Shown one piece after another: positions 54,755-64,000 of a stretch of DNA of 64,000 nt. A program made the position numbers and the translations under genes. The stretch lies in assembly GCF_027563315.1 (NCBI RefSeq), contig NZ_JAMKBJ010000002.1, positions 186,001-250,000 of the forward strand. Direction: 5' to 3'. The DNA is from Paenisporosarcina quisquiliarum. Lineage in GTDB: Bacteria; Bacillota; Bacilli; Bacillales_A; Planococcaceae. A model generated the notes under the pieces. That model had not been told where the DNA came from and did not search any database. It was given only the letters and a program-made list of their open reading frames with translations. Within the stretch, counting starts at the first letter, position 1; each line of letters begins with the position of its first letter.

Positions 54755-55015
54755 AGTAATCCACCTCCAGGTAGTGTCGCGAATACACGGTTTGGGCATA
54801 TCGTTTATCGATGTTCTCCAATAAATCGGGTACGCCGTTCCGGACCAATAAAAAAACGAGCGGACATTTACATAAGTAGATGTCCGCCCGCCGATATATG
54901 CAAGTACAACGCTGTACGTTACGTTCAATCGTGTGCCGACCTGTCAACTACATCTAGTGTCAATCAGGTGAGAAGCGGGCAGCCTCTTCTTATACCACAA
55001 ACTTTGTATTCATTA
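54755..55015 (-). ncRNA. L20 autoregulatory leader of infC-rpmI-rplT
   Basis: About 260 nt between promoter and infC with strong secondary structure. A Rho-independent terminator is at 54850-54890: GCGGACAT...ATGTCCGC stem, GAG/CCC flanks and TTTTTTT. In B. subtilis L20 binds this leader and favours termination. The identification rests on position and the terminator; the L20-binding fold itself was not modelled. Confidence 0.8.
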
Positions 55016-55024
55016 ACCTTAATA

Positions 55025-55053
55025 ACAATATCACGTACAGCAACCATTGTCAA
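55025..55053 (-). promoter_or_regulatory. sigma-A promoter of the infC operon
   Basis: TTGACA (55048-55053) and TATTGT (55025-55030) on the minus strand with a 17-bp spacer, ending 6 bp from the thrS stop. Confidence 0.75.
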
Positions 55054-55058
55054 CAACT

Positions 55059-56981
55059 TTAGTTAACTTCTTGTTGAATGCGTGAAAGGAACTCGTCAAA
55101 AGGAATGCTTTCAGAATTCTGTTCTCCGTATTTGCGTACATTGACAAATCCGCTTTCCACTTCTTTGTCGCCGAGTACCAACATGTACGGAATTTTTTGC
55201 ATTTGTGCTTCACGAATTTTATAGCCAAGTTTTTCGTCACGGTCATCCATGTCGATTCGTAGTCCAGCTGCCTGAAGTTTCTCAATGACACCTTTGGCAT
55301 AGTCAAAGTGAACTTCGTTCGATACAGGGATTACCTGAACTTGAACTGGTGCCAACCATGTCGGGAATGCACCTTTGTATTCTTCGATCAGGAAGGCAAC
55401 AAAACGTTCCATTGTTGACACGACACCACGATGAATTACGACCGGACGATGTTGCTTGCCGTCTTCACCGATATATGACAGGTCAAAACGCTCTGGCAAC
55501 AAGAAGTCCAGTTGAACAGTTGAAAGCGTTTCTTCTTTTCCTAATGCTGTTTTCACCATAACATCAAGCTTAGGACCGTAGAATGCCGCTTCGCCTTCTG
55601 CTTCGAAGTAGGATAGACCAAGCTCATCCATCGCTTCTTTTAACATGGATTGTGCTTTGTTCCACATATTATCATCATCATAGTATTTCTCTTTATCTGC
55701 AGGGTCACGGTATGACAGTCGGAATGAGTAATCATTTAAGTTAAAGTCTTTGTATACATCAATGACTAATTGAACCACACGTTTAAATTCGTCTTTGATT
55801 TGATCTGGACGAACAAAGATATGTGCATCATTCAATGTCATTCCACGTACACGTTGAAGTCCTGTCAATGCGCCTGACAGCTCATAACGGTGCATTGTAC
55901 CAAGCTCCGCAATACGCATTGGCAAGTTACGGTATGAGTGAATGCCATTTTTGAAAATCATCATATGATGAGGGCAGTTCATCGGACGAAGTACTAAGTC
56001 TTCGTTGTCCATGCTCATAACAGGGAACATGTTTTCCTGGTAGTGATCCCAGTGACCACTAGTTTTGTAAAGCTCTACGCTACCCATAACAGGTGTGTAA
56101 ACGTGGTCGTAACCAAGCTTCACTTCTTTATCGACGATGTAACGTTCGATAATGCGGCGAATAGTTGCGCCTTTCGGCAACCACATTGGCAATCCTTGAC
56201 CAACTTTTTGTGAATTCATAAATAGGTCAAGTTCTTTCCCGATTTTACGGTGGTCGCGTTCTTTTGCTTCTTCAAGCATTTTCAAGTGCGCAGCCAGTTC
56301 TTCTTTAGTGAAGAAAGCTGTTCCGTAAATTCGTTGCAACATTTTATTGTCGCTGTTACCTCTCCAATATGCACCGGCAATACTTAATAATTTAAATTCT
56401 TTTAACTTACCTGTCGATGGAACGTGTACACCACGGCATAAGTCGAAAAACTCACCTTGTTCATAAATGGATACTTGCTCATCTTCAGCAATGGCTTCTA
56501 GTAATTCAATCTTGTATTCATCCTCTTTGAACTTTTCAAATGCTTCTGCACGAGAAACGTTATGACGAACAATTTCAATATTTTCATTGATGATTTTTTT
56601 CATTTCTTTTTCAATGACTGGCAGATCTTCAGCAGTAATAGGTTCTGGTGAATCAATATCGTAGTAGAATCCATTTTCAATGACAGGACCTACGCCCAAT
56701 TTCACATCTTTAAAAAGACGTTTAACTGCTTGAGCCAATAAGTGGGCTGAACTGTGACGCAATACTTCCAATGCCTCATCCGAACCTGGAGTAACAATGG
56801 CAATTGCCCCATCTTGCTCAAGTGGTGCTTTTAAGTCTACAAGCTGGTTATCCAATTGACCCGCTAACGCTTTTTTGCGAAGGCCGGGACTAATCGATGC
56901 TGCAACGTCTTCGGTTGTTGTGCCTTTTGAGAACTCCTTTATCGCGCCGTCTGGAAATTTCAGATGAATTGTTTCTGACAT
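55059..56981 (-). CDS. thrS: threonine--tRNA ligase
   Basis: Class II synthetase of 640 residues. The N-terminal TGS domain ([17 protein letters not shown]), editing domain with the zinc-type [11 protein letters not shown], motif 2 and 3 region ([29 protein letters not shown]) and the anticodon-binding C-terminus ([13 protein letters not shown]) are present. The start MSETIHLKF follows GGAG. A T-box leader lies upstream. Confidence 0.97.
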   Translation of the reverse strand: MSETIHLKFPDGAIKEFSKGTTTEDVAASISPGLRKKALAGQLDNQLVDLKAPLEQDGAIAIVTPGSDEALEVLRHSSAHLLAQAVKRLFKDVKLGVGPVIENGFYYDIDSPEPITAEDLPVIEKEMKKIINENIEIVRHNVSRAEAFEKFKEDEYKIELLEAIAEDEQVSIYEQGEFFDLCRGVHVPSTGKLKEFKLLSIAGAYWRGNSDNKMLQRIYGTAFFTKEELAAHLKMLEEAKERDHRKIGKELDLFMNSQKVGQGLPMWLPKGATIRRIIERYIVDKEVKLGYDHVYTPVMGSVELYKTSGHWDHYQENMFPVMSMDNEDLVLRPMNCPHHMMIFKNGIHSYRNLPMRIAELGTMHRYELSGALTGLQRVRGMTLNDAHIFVRPDQIKDEFKRVVQLVIDVYKDFNLNDYSFRLSYRDPADKEKYYDDDNMWNKAQSMLKEAMDELGLSYFEAEGEAAFYGPKLDVMVKTALGKEETLSTVQLDFLLPERFDLSYIGEDGKQHRPVVIHRGVVSTMERFVAFLIEEYKGAFPTWLAPVQVQVIPVSNEVHFDYAKGVIEKLQAAGLRIDMDDRDEKLGYKIREAQMQKIPYMLVLGDKEVESGFVNVRKYGEQNSESIPFDEFLSRIQQEVN

Positions 56982-57024
56982 TTTAGCCACTCCTTCTTTT
57001 TATCGTTAAAAATGAACACAAAAA

Positions 57025-57270
57025 AACCTCGTCCTATGAAAGGGACGAGGTTTGAGTTCGTGGTTCCACCCTTCTTCCTTCTCTTCAGTACAAGACTAAA
57101 AAGATGAAGCTTTGAGCCGGCTAACGGGCCGTTACCGTCAACAGTTACTAAAGATTTCACTGTTGCTGCTCCGAGGTGGTAAATTGCGTGTCGTACTTAA
57201 GAAGCTTTCAGCCATGGCTTCTCTCTCTAAAAAGTCGTACAGACAAATGTTGTCCTCTTCTTGGCATTTC
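57025..57270 (-). ncRNA. T-box riboswitch, tRNA-Thr responsive
   Basis: The T-box GGGTGGAACCACG is at 57060-57072 and the terminator AACCTCGTCCC...AGGACGAGGTT with TTTTTTT at 57025-57052 (minus strand). A stem I segment AATTTACCACC offers ACC as the Thr specifier. The 5' boundary is approximate. Confidence 0.93.
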
Positions 57271-57330
57271 ATTATTCTTATGTTGACATTTTACTCTTGC
57301 ATGAAATCAAATGCAACTCCAAATTTAAAA

Positions 57331-58074
57331 TTATACACTCACTAATTCACGGGTTTCTTGTATGGGTACAAATTGTGGGGCTGGCTGGGGATGAATACCA
57401 AGCAGATCACAAGGTCGGCCAATCATATCAATACACCCATCTTTTAATTTTACGATGCGGTCCGCTAACGCATGGGCATCATTTTCATCGTGTGTGACAA
57501 AAATCGACGTGATATTCGCTTTTTTAAGAATTTCACGTAGGTCCTTGCGAATTTTAACTTGCAGCTCGGCATCCAGGTTACTAAAAGGTTCATCCAACAA
57601 AATTAAATGTGGATTTGGCGCAATCGCTCTTGCAATTGCAACTCGCTGTTGCTGCCCTCCACTAAGTTGATGCGGATAACGTTTTTCATAATCCTGAAGT
57701 TCTACTAATTCAAGTACTTCTGCGAGACGTTTTTTCTTTTCTGCTTTTTTCATTTGAAATAAACCAAACAGAATATTCTCACCGACCGTCATGTGTGGAA
57801 ACAATGCATAGTCCTGAAATACCATGCCAATACCCCGCTTCTCCGGTTGAAGAAACGTTTTGCCATCAAAGATGACTTCATTCTGAATCGTCATAGTACC
57901 TTGCGTTGGTTTTTCCAGTCCAGCGAGGAGACGCAGTATCGTGCTCTTTCCACTGCCGCTTCTGCCTAATATAGAGATAACTTCACCTTTTTCAATATTC
58001 ATTGAAAACTGGTCAAGTGCTGATCGGTCTGTATTTGGATATGAGAAACAAACATTTTGAATGGAAATAAACAT
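57331..58074 (-). CDS. iron(III) ABC transporter ATP-binding protein
   Basis: 247-residue ATPase of the ferric-iron (FbpC/FutC) type. Walker A ILGRSGSGKSTILRLLAG, Q-loop VFQDYALFPHM, ABC signature LSGGQQQRVAIARA, Walker B LILLDEPFSNLD and the H-loop VTHDENDA are all present. It starts 1 bp after the permease gene and is the last gene of the substrate-binding protein-permease-ATPase operon. The metal is inferred from the Fur-type promoter and the binding-protein family. Confidence 0.9.
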   Translation of the reverse strand: MFISIQNVCFSYPNTDRSALDQFSMNIEKGEVISILGRSGSGKSTILRLLAGLEKPTQGTMTIQNEVIFDGKTFLQPEKRGIGMVFQDYALFPHMTVGENILFGLFQMKKAEKKKRLAEVLELVELQDYEKRYPHQLSGGQQQRVAIARAIAPNPHLILLDEPFSNLDAELQVKIRKDLREILKKANITSIFVTHDENDAHALADRIVKLKDGCIDMIGRPCDLLGIHPQPAPQFVPIQETRELVSV

Positions 58075-58075
58075 G

Positions 58076-59707
58076 TCAATCCGGCTCCTTTTCGAGAAAC
58101 TTATAGAAAATCACAATGGCAAGGGCACTAATACCGACAATTAGTAAGGAAGCTTGTGAAGCCTCCATGATTTTTTCATCACTGGCATATTGGAATGCCT
58201 TTGTAGATAGTGTATCAAAATTGAATGGACGTAAAATTAGTGTTAAAGGAATTTCTTTTAATATATCAATGAAAACCAAAATATATCCGCTGATAATTGC
58301 ACCTTTTAGCATCGGTACATCCACTTTAAAGAACGTTTTTGTCAAACCGACACCAAGAAGTCTTGAGGCATCACGGAAATCCGTTCCAATTTTATCGTAT
58401 CCAGATTCAATGGAATTATAACCAATCGCAAAGAACCGGATGATATAGGCGGATATTAACATCGTCAAACTTACACTTAGGACAAGTGTTGTCCCAACAC
58501 CGAGCATTTGATACAAAGGTGCCAGAAAACGGTCAAGTGCAATAAATGCAGTAACAACAGCCACAGCGATTACCGCTCCTGGTATAGAATAACCGAGGAT
58601 TGTTAACTTAGGCAACAGTTTCGCCACTTTTCCATGCACGAGTCGACTGAAGTTGCCGACGATCAACGCGAATACAATGATAGCGAATGCACTTATGCCA
58701 GCCACTGTAACTGAGTTTTTAACATAAGTCAGAAACTCACCCATTGGAATGGTACCAAGTGTCAGGAACATCCAATCAATTAGCTGGATAATCGGTATGA
58801 AGAAACCAAGACTTAAAATCAATAACCCGTAACCAGTTGCCGTAATAGCTTTCCATCCTTTTAGTTCAATAAGAGGCAATGGACGTACTTTCGTAGTGGA
58901 ATAACTGTATTGCCTTCTTCCACGCAATAATTTTTCAATCATGAGAATCAAGATGACAAACCCCATCAGGGATGCGGCAAGTTTAATTGATGATTCAATA
59001 TCACCTAAACCAAACCAAGTTTGAAATATCGCCGTCGTAAATGTTTGGATACCGAAGTATTTCACTACGCCATAATCATTTAACACTTCCAGCACAACTA
59101 AACTTGCTCCACCAATAATGGAAACCCTGGAAATCGGAATGACGACTTGGAAAAAAGTGCGCCAAGGACCTTTCCCGAGCATTCTAGCACTTTCAATCAA
59201 TGAAGCGGATTGTTGAGATAAGAAAATCCGCGTAATCGTATACACATATGGATATAAAAACATCGTATAAATAAAAATCGCACCCGGTAGATTCATAATG
59301 TCAAAAAATGAAGGATTCAGATTCATTTCGAACCGATCTCTAAGTGTCGTTTGAATCACTCCGGTGTAATTGACAATCCCGTGATACGTATATGCACCAA
59401 TAAAAGGTGGAATGGATAAAGGCAAAATAAGAGCCCATTTTAAAAACTTTCTTAATGGAAATTGATATTGCGCGATTAGCCAAGCTAGACTCAATCCTAT
59501 AAATATCGTTAATAGAGCTGTAGTGCTTATGAGAATCAATGAGGTTTTAATGAATGAACCTAGAACAAATTCTTTCATATGTGCCCAGTTTTCATTGGCT
59601 GGCGAAAAAATTCCCGTTACAATCGTTAAATTCGGCAAAAAGAGTAGAATCATAATGATTGCCGCTGATACCGTCCACATATTTACATTTGCCAATCTTC
59701 TTTGCAC
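58076..59707 (-). CDS. iron(III) ABC transporter permease (fused dimer)
   Basis: 543-residue inner-membrane permease with about twelve helices: two copies of the binding-protein-dependent transport domain in one chain, as in FbpB/SfuB. Each half carries an EAA-type loop (ESARMLGKGPWRTFFQVVIPIS in the first; DASRLLGVGLTKTFFKVDVPML in the second). It lies between the binding protein and the ATPase. A hairpin separates it from the binding-protein gene. Confidence 0.9.
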   Translation of the reverse strand: MQRRLANVNMWTVSAAIIMILLFLPNLTIVTGIFSPANENWAHMKEFVLGSFIKTSLILISTTALLTIFIGLSLAWLIAQYQFPLRKFLKWALILPLSIPPFIGAYTYHGIVNYTGVIQTTLRDRFEMNLNPSFFDIMNLPGAIFIYTMFLYPYVYTITRIFLSQQSASLIESARMLGKGPWRTFFQVVIPISRVSIIGGASLVVLEVLNDYGVVKYFGIQTFTTAIFQTWFGLGDIESSIKLAASLMGFVILILMIEKLLRGRRQYSYSTTKVRPLPLIELKGWKAITATGYGLLILSLGFFIPIIQLIDWMFLTLGTIPMGEFLTYVKNSVTVAGISAFAIIVFALIVGNFSRLVHGKVAKLLPKLTILGYSIPGAVIAVAVVTAFIALDRFLAPLYQMLGVGTTLVLSVSLTMLISAYIIRFFAIGYNSIESGYDKIGTDFRDASRLLGVGLTKTFFKVDVPMLKGAIISGYILVFIDILKEIPLTLILRPFNFDTLSTKAFQYASDEKIMEASQASLLIVGISALAIVIFYKFLEKEPD

Positions 59708-59740
59708 GTACCTGACACCTCTTATCCAATCGCAAGAAAT

Positions 59741-59768
59741 CCCTTGCTACGTAAATACGTAACAAGGG
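59741..59768 (-). promoter_or_regulatory. intercistronic hairpin between binding-protein and permease genes
   Basis: CCCTTGTTACGTA and TACGTAGCAAGGG pair around TT with one mismatch but lack a clean T-run. Such hairpins often protect or partially terminate upstream mRNA so that binding protein is made in excess; that role is inferred. Confidence 0.6.
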
Positions 59769-59780
59769 CTAATGATTTAA

Positions 59781-60848
59781 TTATTTCCAACCAACTTCAT
59801 TGAAGATCAAAATTGATTTTGCATTGTTGTCACCTAGAACTGATAAAGGAATATCTTGTTCTTTGAATTCGCCCCATGATTTAAGTAATTCAGTCGGTTC
59901 AACTGATTCGTTAACTGGGTACTCATAATTTGCTTCCGCAAATGTTCCTTGAGATTCAGGAGATGAAAGGAACTCAAGTAATTTTACTGCATTGTCTTTA
60001 TTTTTTGCTGCTTTAACGACACCAGCGCCACTTACGTTCACATGTGTACCTGATGTGTCTTGGTTAGGGAAGAAAATGCCTAAGCCTTTAGCTACTTTAA
60101 CTTCTTCTGGATCTTCAGAGTTCAGCATTTGGCCAAAGTAGTACGTGTTCATGATTGCAACATCGCCAACACCCGCAGCAATTGCTTTTGCTTGGTCACG
60201 GTCTCCACCTTCAGGATCACGTGCAAAGTTTGATACTAATCCTGCAGCCCACTCTTTTGCCTTCTCTTCACCATTGATTTCAATGAAAGAAGCTAACAAA
60301 GATTGATTATACACATTTTCCGAGCCACGAATCAAGACGCGACCTTTCCATTGGTCTTCAGTTAATGCTTCATATGTCGATAAATCTTCAGGTTTTACAG
60401 TTTCTTTATTATATACAATCACACGTGCACGTTTAGTTAAACCGTACCACATTTGGTCTTTATCTTGGAAATTAGCTGGAACTTGCTCATCCAGAACATC
60501 ACTTGATACTGCTTGAAGTAATCCATCTTCTTTCGCACGGTATAGACGTCCTGCATCGGCTGTAAGGAATAAATCCGCTTCAGTAGCATCGCCTTCACGT
60601 TTAATACGCTCAAGTAATTCATCTGCTTCACCTTTGATTACGTTTACTTTAATGCCAGTTTCTTCTTCGAACTTTTTGTAAAGCTGGTCATCTACATCGT
60701 AATGACGAGCTGTGTATAGGTTTACTTCCTTACTTTCGGTTGTTTCTTTCGTTTCTTTGTTCTTTGTTTCTTTAGAAGGTGTATCATTGCCACATGCCGA
60801 CAATACGACTAGAGCAAAAGCTAAAACAAGAAATAATGCTTTTTTCAC
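59781..60848 (-). CDS. iron(III) ABC transporter substrate-binding lipoprotein
   Basis: 355-residue FbpA/FutA-type binding protein. A signal peptide with lipobox (KKALFLVLAFALVVLSACG) ends at the lipidated Cys, followed by a Lys/Glu/Thr-rich tether. VNLYTARHYDVDDQLYKKFEEETGI opens the mature domain, and the tandem tyrosine region AIMNTYYFGQM is where family members bind iron. The start is GTG after GGGAGAG. It is first in its operon, under a promoter with a Fur box. Confidence 0.92.
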   Translation of the reverse strand: MKKALFLVLAFALVVLSACGNDTPSKETKNKETKETTESKEVNLYTARHYDVDDQLYKKFEEETGIKVNVIKGEADELLERIKREGDATEADLFLTADAGRLYRAKEDGLLQAVSSDVLDEQVPANFQDKDQMWYGLTKRARVIVYNKETVKPEDLSTYEALTEDQWKGRVLIRGSENVYNQSLLASFIEINGEEKAKEWAAGLVSNFARDPEGGDRDQAKAIAAGVGDVAIMNTYYFGQMLNSEDPEEVKVAKGLGIFFPNQDTSGTHVNVSGAGVVKAAKNKDNAVKLLEFLSSPESQGTFAEANYEYPVNESVEPTELLKSWGEFKEQDIPLSVLGDNNAKSILIFNEVGWK

Positions 60849-60883
60849 TGGATGTCTCTCCCTTTGATTATGTAGTGAATCAT

Positions 60884-60932
60884 TGAAAACGATTCTCACT
60901 CTCAATTATAGTTATGTAGATGAGAATGTCAA
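60884..60932 (-). promoter_or_regulatory. Fur-type promoter of the iron transporter operon
   Basis: TTGACA (60927-60932) and TATAAT (60905-60910) are spaced 16 bp on the minus strand. Plus-strand TGAAAACGATTCTCA (60884-60898) matches the Fur 7-1-7 pattern well, and GAGAATGTCAA beside the -35 is a weaker half. Iron-dependent repression is expected. Confidence 0.8.
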
Positions 60933-61064
60933 CTGTTCTCCTAACTCTAATACATATTCGAATAATTCGTAAAAATCGAACAATTATAGTGTGTCTCTAA
61001 CAAGTAGTTTTATGTCTGGTTTTAAAAGGAATTCTTCATATTCCTAGATTTTCTCCACAAAAAA

Positions 61065-61092
61065 ACTACCCGACATAAACTGTCAAGGTAGT
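61065..61092 (-). terminator. terminator after dnaI
   Basis: ACTACC/GGTAGT and GACA/TGTC form an interrupted stem followed by TTTTTTT on the minus strand. The 60933-61064 stretch contains nothing else recognisable. Confidence 0.75.
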
Positions 61093-61102
61093 CACAAATC
61101 AT

Positions 61103-62044
61103 TTATCCATCTCTTCTATTCTTCCCACTCAGACGCATTGGAATGGTTATAGAACGAATTCGTTCCATGATCCGGGCTGCTTTTACAAGTTCCCGTTCAC
61201 CTTTTCCTGAATAAGCGAGATGTTCTTCAAGTCCGTCATAATCAAAGTTTGAAGTAATGAACGTTGGTAAGTTCTCGGCCATTCGATAATGCAACACGGT
61301 TCCTAAGATTTCATCGCGCGTCCAGCTTGATAGTGTCTCAGCACCTAAATCATCCAGCATTAGAACGGGTGCTTTCTTAACATAATCTACTTTTTCCTGA
61401 AGCGATTGATCCTGAATGGCATGTTTCATTTCACGTAAAAATTCCGGTACATACACAAGTACCGTTTTTATTTTCTGTTCAGCAAGCTCATTTGCCAGGG
61501 CACCCAATACATAGGACTTTCCAACACCGAATTCACCGAATATATAAAAGCCTTTTGAAGGTAAATTACCTGTCGTTTTGACTTCTTCCATAAATGCATT
61601 CGCTGCCGTACCGAGATTCACACGTGTATTGTGATCGTATGTAACCGTAGCTAGCCTTGCCTGCAAAACGTCCTTCGGCATATGCATGCTTGAAATCATG
61701 GCAGATACTTGGCGACGTTCATCTTCAATCGTTTTTTGTCGGCATCTTGTATAATCCAGGTCAATTGAGCCACGTACAATCGTTAAATTCGGTACATAAC
61801 CTTTCATGACATTATGACAGCTGGCCACATTTTCACACGATTCACAGTCATGGTTTTGCGACGTATATTCGTACAGTTTATGAAGTCCACGGTCCACCAT
61901 ATCTTTATTGACCAACTCAGCGTTTTCCGTCAAGAAAGCTTGGACGCCACGGTCCTCAAGAATTTCGGTTTTCATTTTTTCATAGCGCTTCGAAAATTCA
62001 GGTGCATTCACGACGCGTTTTAACGTTTCACTAATTGGTTCCAT
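61103..62044 (-). CDS. dnaI: primosomal protein DnaI, helicase loader
   Basis: 313-residue AAA+ protein that loads the DnaC replicative helicase in Bacillus. The N-terminal helicase-binding domain contains a zinc-type cluster (HDCESCENVASCHNVMKGY). The AAA+ core has Walker A IFGEFGVGKSYVLGAL, Walker B PVLMLDDLGAE and a sensor ITSNFDYDGLEEHL. It overlaps dnaB by 14 bp, the standard dnaB-dnaI arrangement. Confidence 0.96.
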   Translation of the reverse strand: MEPISETLKRVVNAPEFSKRYEKMKTEILEDRGVQAFLTENAELVNKDMVDRGLHKLYEYTSQNHDCESCENVASCHNVMKGYVPNLTIVRGSIDLDYTRCRQKTIEDERRQVSAMISSMHMPKDVLQARLATVTYDHNTRVNLGTAANAFMEEVKTTGNLPSKGFYIFGEFGVGKSYVLGALANELAEQKIKTVLVYVPEFLREMKHAIQDQSLQEKVDYVKKAPVLMLDDLGAETLSSWTRDEILGTVLHYRMAENLPTFITSNFDYDGLEEHLAYSGKGERELVKAARIMERIRSITIPMRLSGKNRRDG

Positions 62045-63434
62045 TCGTTTTCGCCTGCCCCTCTGTTACACCGAGTTTTTCAAGCAATTGCTGTTTTTTT
62101 GCTTCCCAGTCTTCTGTTACTTCATTTTCAATCGTTTGTTTGGTTGAGCGGGTTTCTTTCGCTTTATAAAACCATTCCGGCACTTTTTCATCCCGAACAT
62201 TTTTTCGTTTGTAAGAAGTAGTGGAAGCGGTTTTGGCTGAATTCTGCCAATCCATATACTGGTCATGTTCCTTGCGTGATATTTCGATTGCCTGTTCACA
62301 AGTCTGGATATTTTCACGTTGCCAGTGAGCCGCAATTTTGTGTACATAATTTTTGTTGAGTTTCATTTTCGCTCTGATCAACACAAATTGCAGAAGAACA
62401 TTGACAACGGCTGGAGGAAAACCATATTTGAAAATCAGTTCATTGGCTAAATCCACTTCCACAGGAAGAGGTTCCTTGCCATTGGATAAATCCCTTAATA
62501 CTTCCAATGGTGGCGTCTCTTCAAGATATTTAATGAGAGACTGGTCTTTAGACATTTTCACTTCCTGGGAAACCATTTCTCTTTGTACACCAGCTTTAGG
62601 CATGAGCCTTGGTGGTTTGGATGAGATAGAAAGCTTGTAATAATCAGCTGCTGTTTTTTTCAAACGTTCTTCCGTAATGCGGTTTTGATCATCAATCGCC
62701 ATCATTAATACTTTTTGCATATCGATTGCATTTAAGGAATACAGGAAGGCTACTTTGGCAATCAGTTCCTTAACAGATAACGTTAATACACTAGAAGGAA
62801 TCATCACTTCAGACAATCCTGATTTCAACAGATCAAAATCAAAATCCATTGAATAGAAAGGAAGTTTCTGCGGCCTCACGGAACTCTGATCACTCTGTCC
62901 CGGTTCAAAAATATGTCCGAGTTTATTGTAATCGTGATTGCTTTTAAAAACGTCCTGCAAGTCACGCGATATATTCTCGAACCCGCTTAAGATTGGTTGC
63001 TTCTTAATGAAACGTTCTCTTATTCGTATATACGCTTTTTCGTGTATGACGCTATATAAGGACGTAGCCAAAATCGGTTCACTGAAGAAAGAAGCGGCAT
63101 CAAGTGGTGCCACTACCTCGTAAATGAAAAGACGTTTGTCATCATCATCTTTTTTCCACGTTTTCATCAACCCAATTGCTTCGAGAGCCACCCGTGCGTC
63201 AAAAATTTTCTTTAATGACATATTTAACACATCCATTAAATAATAGTGTGTCAATTGTTCTGTTGTTTCGCCTTCCGATTCGGCCCATAACGTACAATAC
63301 AGACTCATTGCATCCGAACCGATAATTGGTTTATACAACATGGTCACAAGCTGGCGATCCTTGTCCGTCAGTATATGGGGCATTTGGATGATGAAGCTAT
63401 CTACCGGCTGAAGTTCTTTAAATAATAGTTGCAT
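62031..63434 (-). CDS. dnaB: replication initiation and membrane attachment protein DnaB
   Basis: 467-residue Firmicute-specific primosome protein (not the helicase) acting at oriC and restart sites with DnaD and DnaI. Two DnaB/DnaD-type domains are recognisable: the N-terminal winged helix (LVTMLYKPIIGSDAMSLYCTLWAE) and a DDBH2-like region near residues 320-400 (LANELIFKYGFPPAVVNVLLQFVLIRAKMKLNKNYVHKIAAHWQ). AGGAGG precedes the ATG. It lies between nrdR and dnaI as in B. subtilis. Confidence 0.95.
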   Translation of the reverse strand: MQLLFKELQPVDSFIIQMPHILTDKDRQLVTMLYKPIIGSDAMSLYCTLWAESEGETTEQLTHYYLMDVLNMSLKKIFDARVALEAIGLMKTWKKDDDDKRLFIYEVVAPLDAASFFSEPILATSLYSVIHEKAYIRIRERFIKKQPILSGFENISRDLQDVFKSNHDYNKLGHIFEPGQSDQSSVRPQKLPFYSMDFDFDLLKSGLSEVMIPSSVLTLSVKELIAKVAFLYSLNAIDMQKVLMMAIDDQNRITEERLKKTAADYYKLSISSKPPRLMPKAGVQREMVSQEVKMSKDQSLIKYLEETPPLEVLRDLSNGKEPLPVEVDLANELIFKYGFPPAVVNVLLQFVLIRAKMKLNKNYVHKIAAHWQRENIQTCEQAIEISRKEHDQYMDWQNSAKTASTTSYKRKNVRDEKVPEWFYKAKETRSTKQTIENEVTEDWEAKKQQLLEKLGVTEGQAKTNGTN

Positions 63435-63458
63435 GCCACATCGTCCTCCTGTCCCTTA

Positions 63459-63926
63459 TTATTTGTCTTCTGGACTTTTCTTCAATAAATCTTTTAATTC
63501 ATCTATAAACACATTAATGTCTTTAAATTGACGATAAACAGATGCAAACCGCACATATGCCACTTCATCGATGGTGGCAAGACGATCCATGACCATTTCA
63601 CCCACATCTTCCGATTTCACTTCGGAATTCCCAATTCTGCGCAATTCTTTTTCAATCGAAAATACGACTTCTTCCAATGCGTCGAGTGAAACTGGTCGTT
63701 TTTCACATGCACGAATTAGGCCTCTTAACACTTTTTCATGGCTGAACTCTTCACGTGAGCCATCTTTTTTCACAACGATCAAAGGCATTTCTTCTACTTT
63801 TTCAAATGTTGTAAAACGGAAACCACATTCTTCACATTCTCTTCTTCTACGGATTGCTTTATTGTCGTCTACTGGTCTAGAATCGACGACACGTGTTCCA
63901 TTAAATTGACAAGCTGGACATCTCAT
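63459..63926 (-). CDS. nrdR: transcriptional repressor NrdR
   Basis: 155-residue repressor of ribonucleotide reductase genes. An N-terminal zinc ribbon ([45 protein letters not shown]) is followed by an ATP-cone domain ([30 protein letters not shown]). It leads the nrdR-dnaB-dnaI group. Only 74 bp of upstream sequence remain in the window. Confidence 0.97.
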   Translation of the reverse strand: MRCPACQFNGTRVVDSRPVDDNKAIRRRRECEECGFRFTTFEKVEEMPLIVVKKDGSREEFSHEKVLRGLIRACEKRPVSLDALEEVVFSIEKELRRIGNSEVKSEDVGEMVMDRLATIDEVAYVRFASVYRQFKDINVFIDELKDLLKKSPEDK

Positions 63927-64000
63927 AGTTTTATCTCCTGAATTTCGTCATTCGTTTAGTGTTCCTATTATATCAAAAAAAGTCCATTAAAATCGAAAAA

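Noticed and set aside
54755-54928. Longer infC reading frame
   Set aside because: The extra 58 codons lie in the structured leader; the AUU start behind GGAGGTGG is the family start.

Overview
The window is chromosomal DNA of a low-GC, endospore-forming Firmicute, most likely of the family Planococcaceae (Sporosarcina/Paenisporosarcina/Psychrobacillus type). The evidence is Bacillus-like gene order across nearly the whole window, sspI and gerE (spore genes), T-box, L-box and L20 leaders, and strong AGGAGG ribosome-binding sites with frequent TTG and GTG starts. Almost everything is on the minus strand; yslB, rnhC, sspI and ysdB are the plus-strand exceptions. Genus-level placement is inference.

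Layout: 1-5.4 kb is the haem operon hemA-X-C-D-B-L (hemL cut by the window edge) with a PerR-type box upstream. 5.9-12.8 kb is ysxC, lon, clpX, tig and ysoA, without the lonB that Bacillus subtilis has between clpX and lonA. At 12.9-14.2 kb is an orphan sensor kinase. 14.4-16.9 kb is a small accessory locus: a zinc-ribbon fragment, a decayed tRNA-Arg copy, gene debris, one uncharacterised 317-codon gene, a possible 20-residue peptide, and a tRNA-Arg(UCU) gene interrupted by a 284-nt group I intron. 17-24.6 kb is ysnB, rdgB, rph, racE, ysmB, gerE, ysmA and sdhCAB. 24.8-29.7 kb is yslB, a DUF1992 gene, lysC with a lysine riboswitch, uvrC and trxA.

30.2-35.2 kb is the fatty-acid beta-oxidation block etfA-etfB-fadB-fadR-lcfA. 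35.3-42.5 kb has a tiny membrane protein, a DUF350 gene, mutS2, polX, a composite hairpin repeat, cvpA, zapA and rnhC. 42.5-47.4 kb is pheT-pheS with a T-box, an rRNA methyltransferase and sspI. 47.4-50.5 kb is less conserved: a membrane-protein/XRE-regulator cluster, a lone argF with ArgR-like boxes, and a Lys/Asp/His-rich protein of unknown function. 50.8-57.3 kb is ysdC, a dUTPase, ysdB, ysdA, rplT, rpmI, infC with its leader and thrS with a T-box. 57.3-60.9 kb is a Fur-type iron ABC transporter. 61.1-63.9 kb is dnaI, dnaB and nrdR.

Two things stand out. The first is the group I intron in tRNA-Arg(UCU), whose core helices P1-P5 and P7-P9 can be paired by hand, lying next to an intron-free broken copy of the same tRNA with one unknown gene between them. 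The second is a set of five intergenic arrays of three different short core sequences (TTTATCGCTCA, GGAGCAACT, TCAGACGT). Nearly all copies recur every 20-21 bp, close to two DNA helical turns, and every array sits near operon ends. I do not recognise either the shared spacing rule or the function of these arrays.
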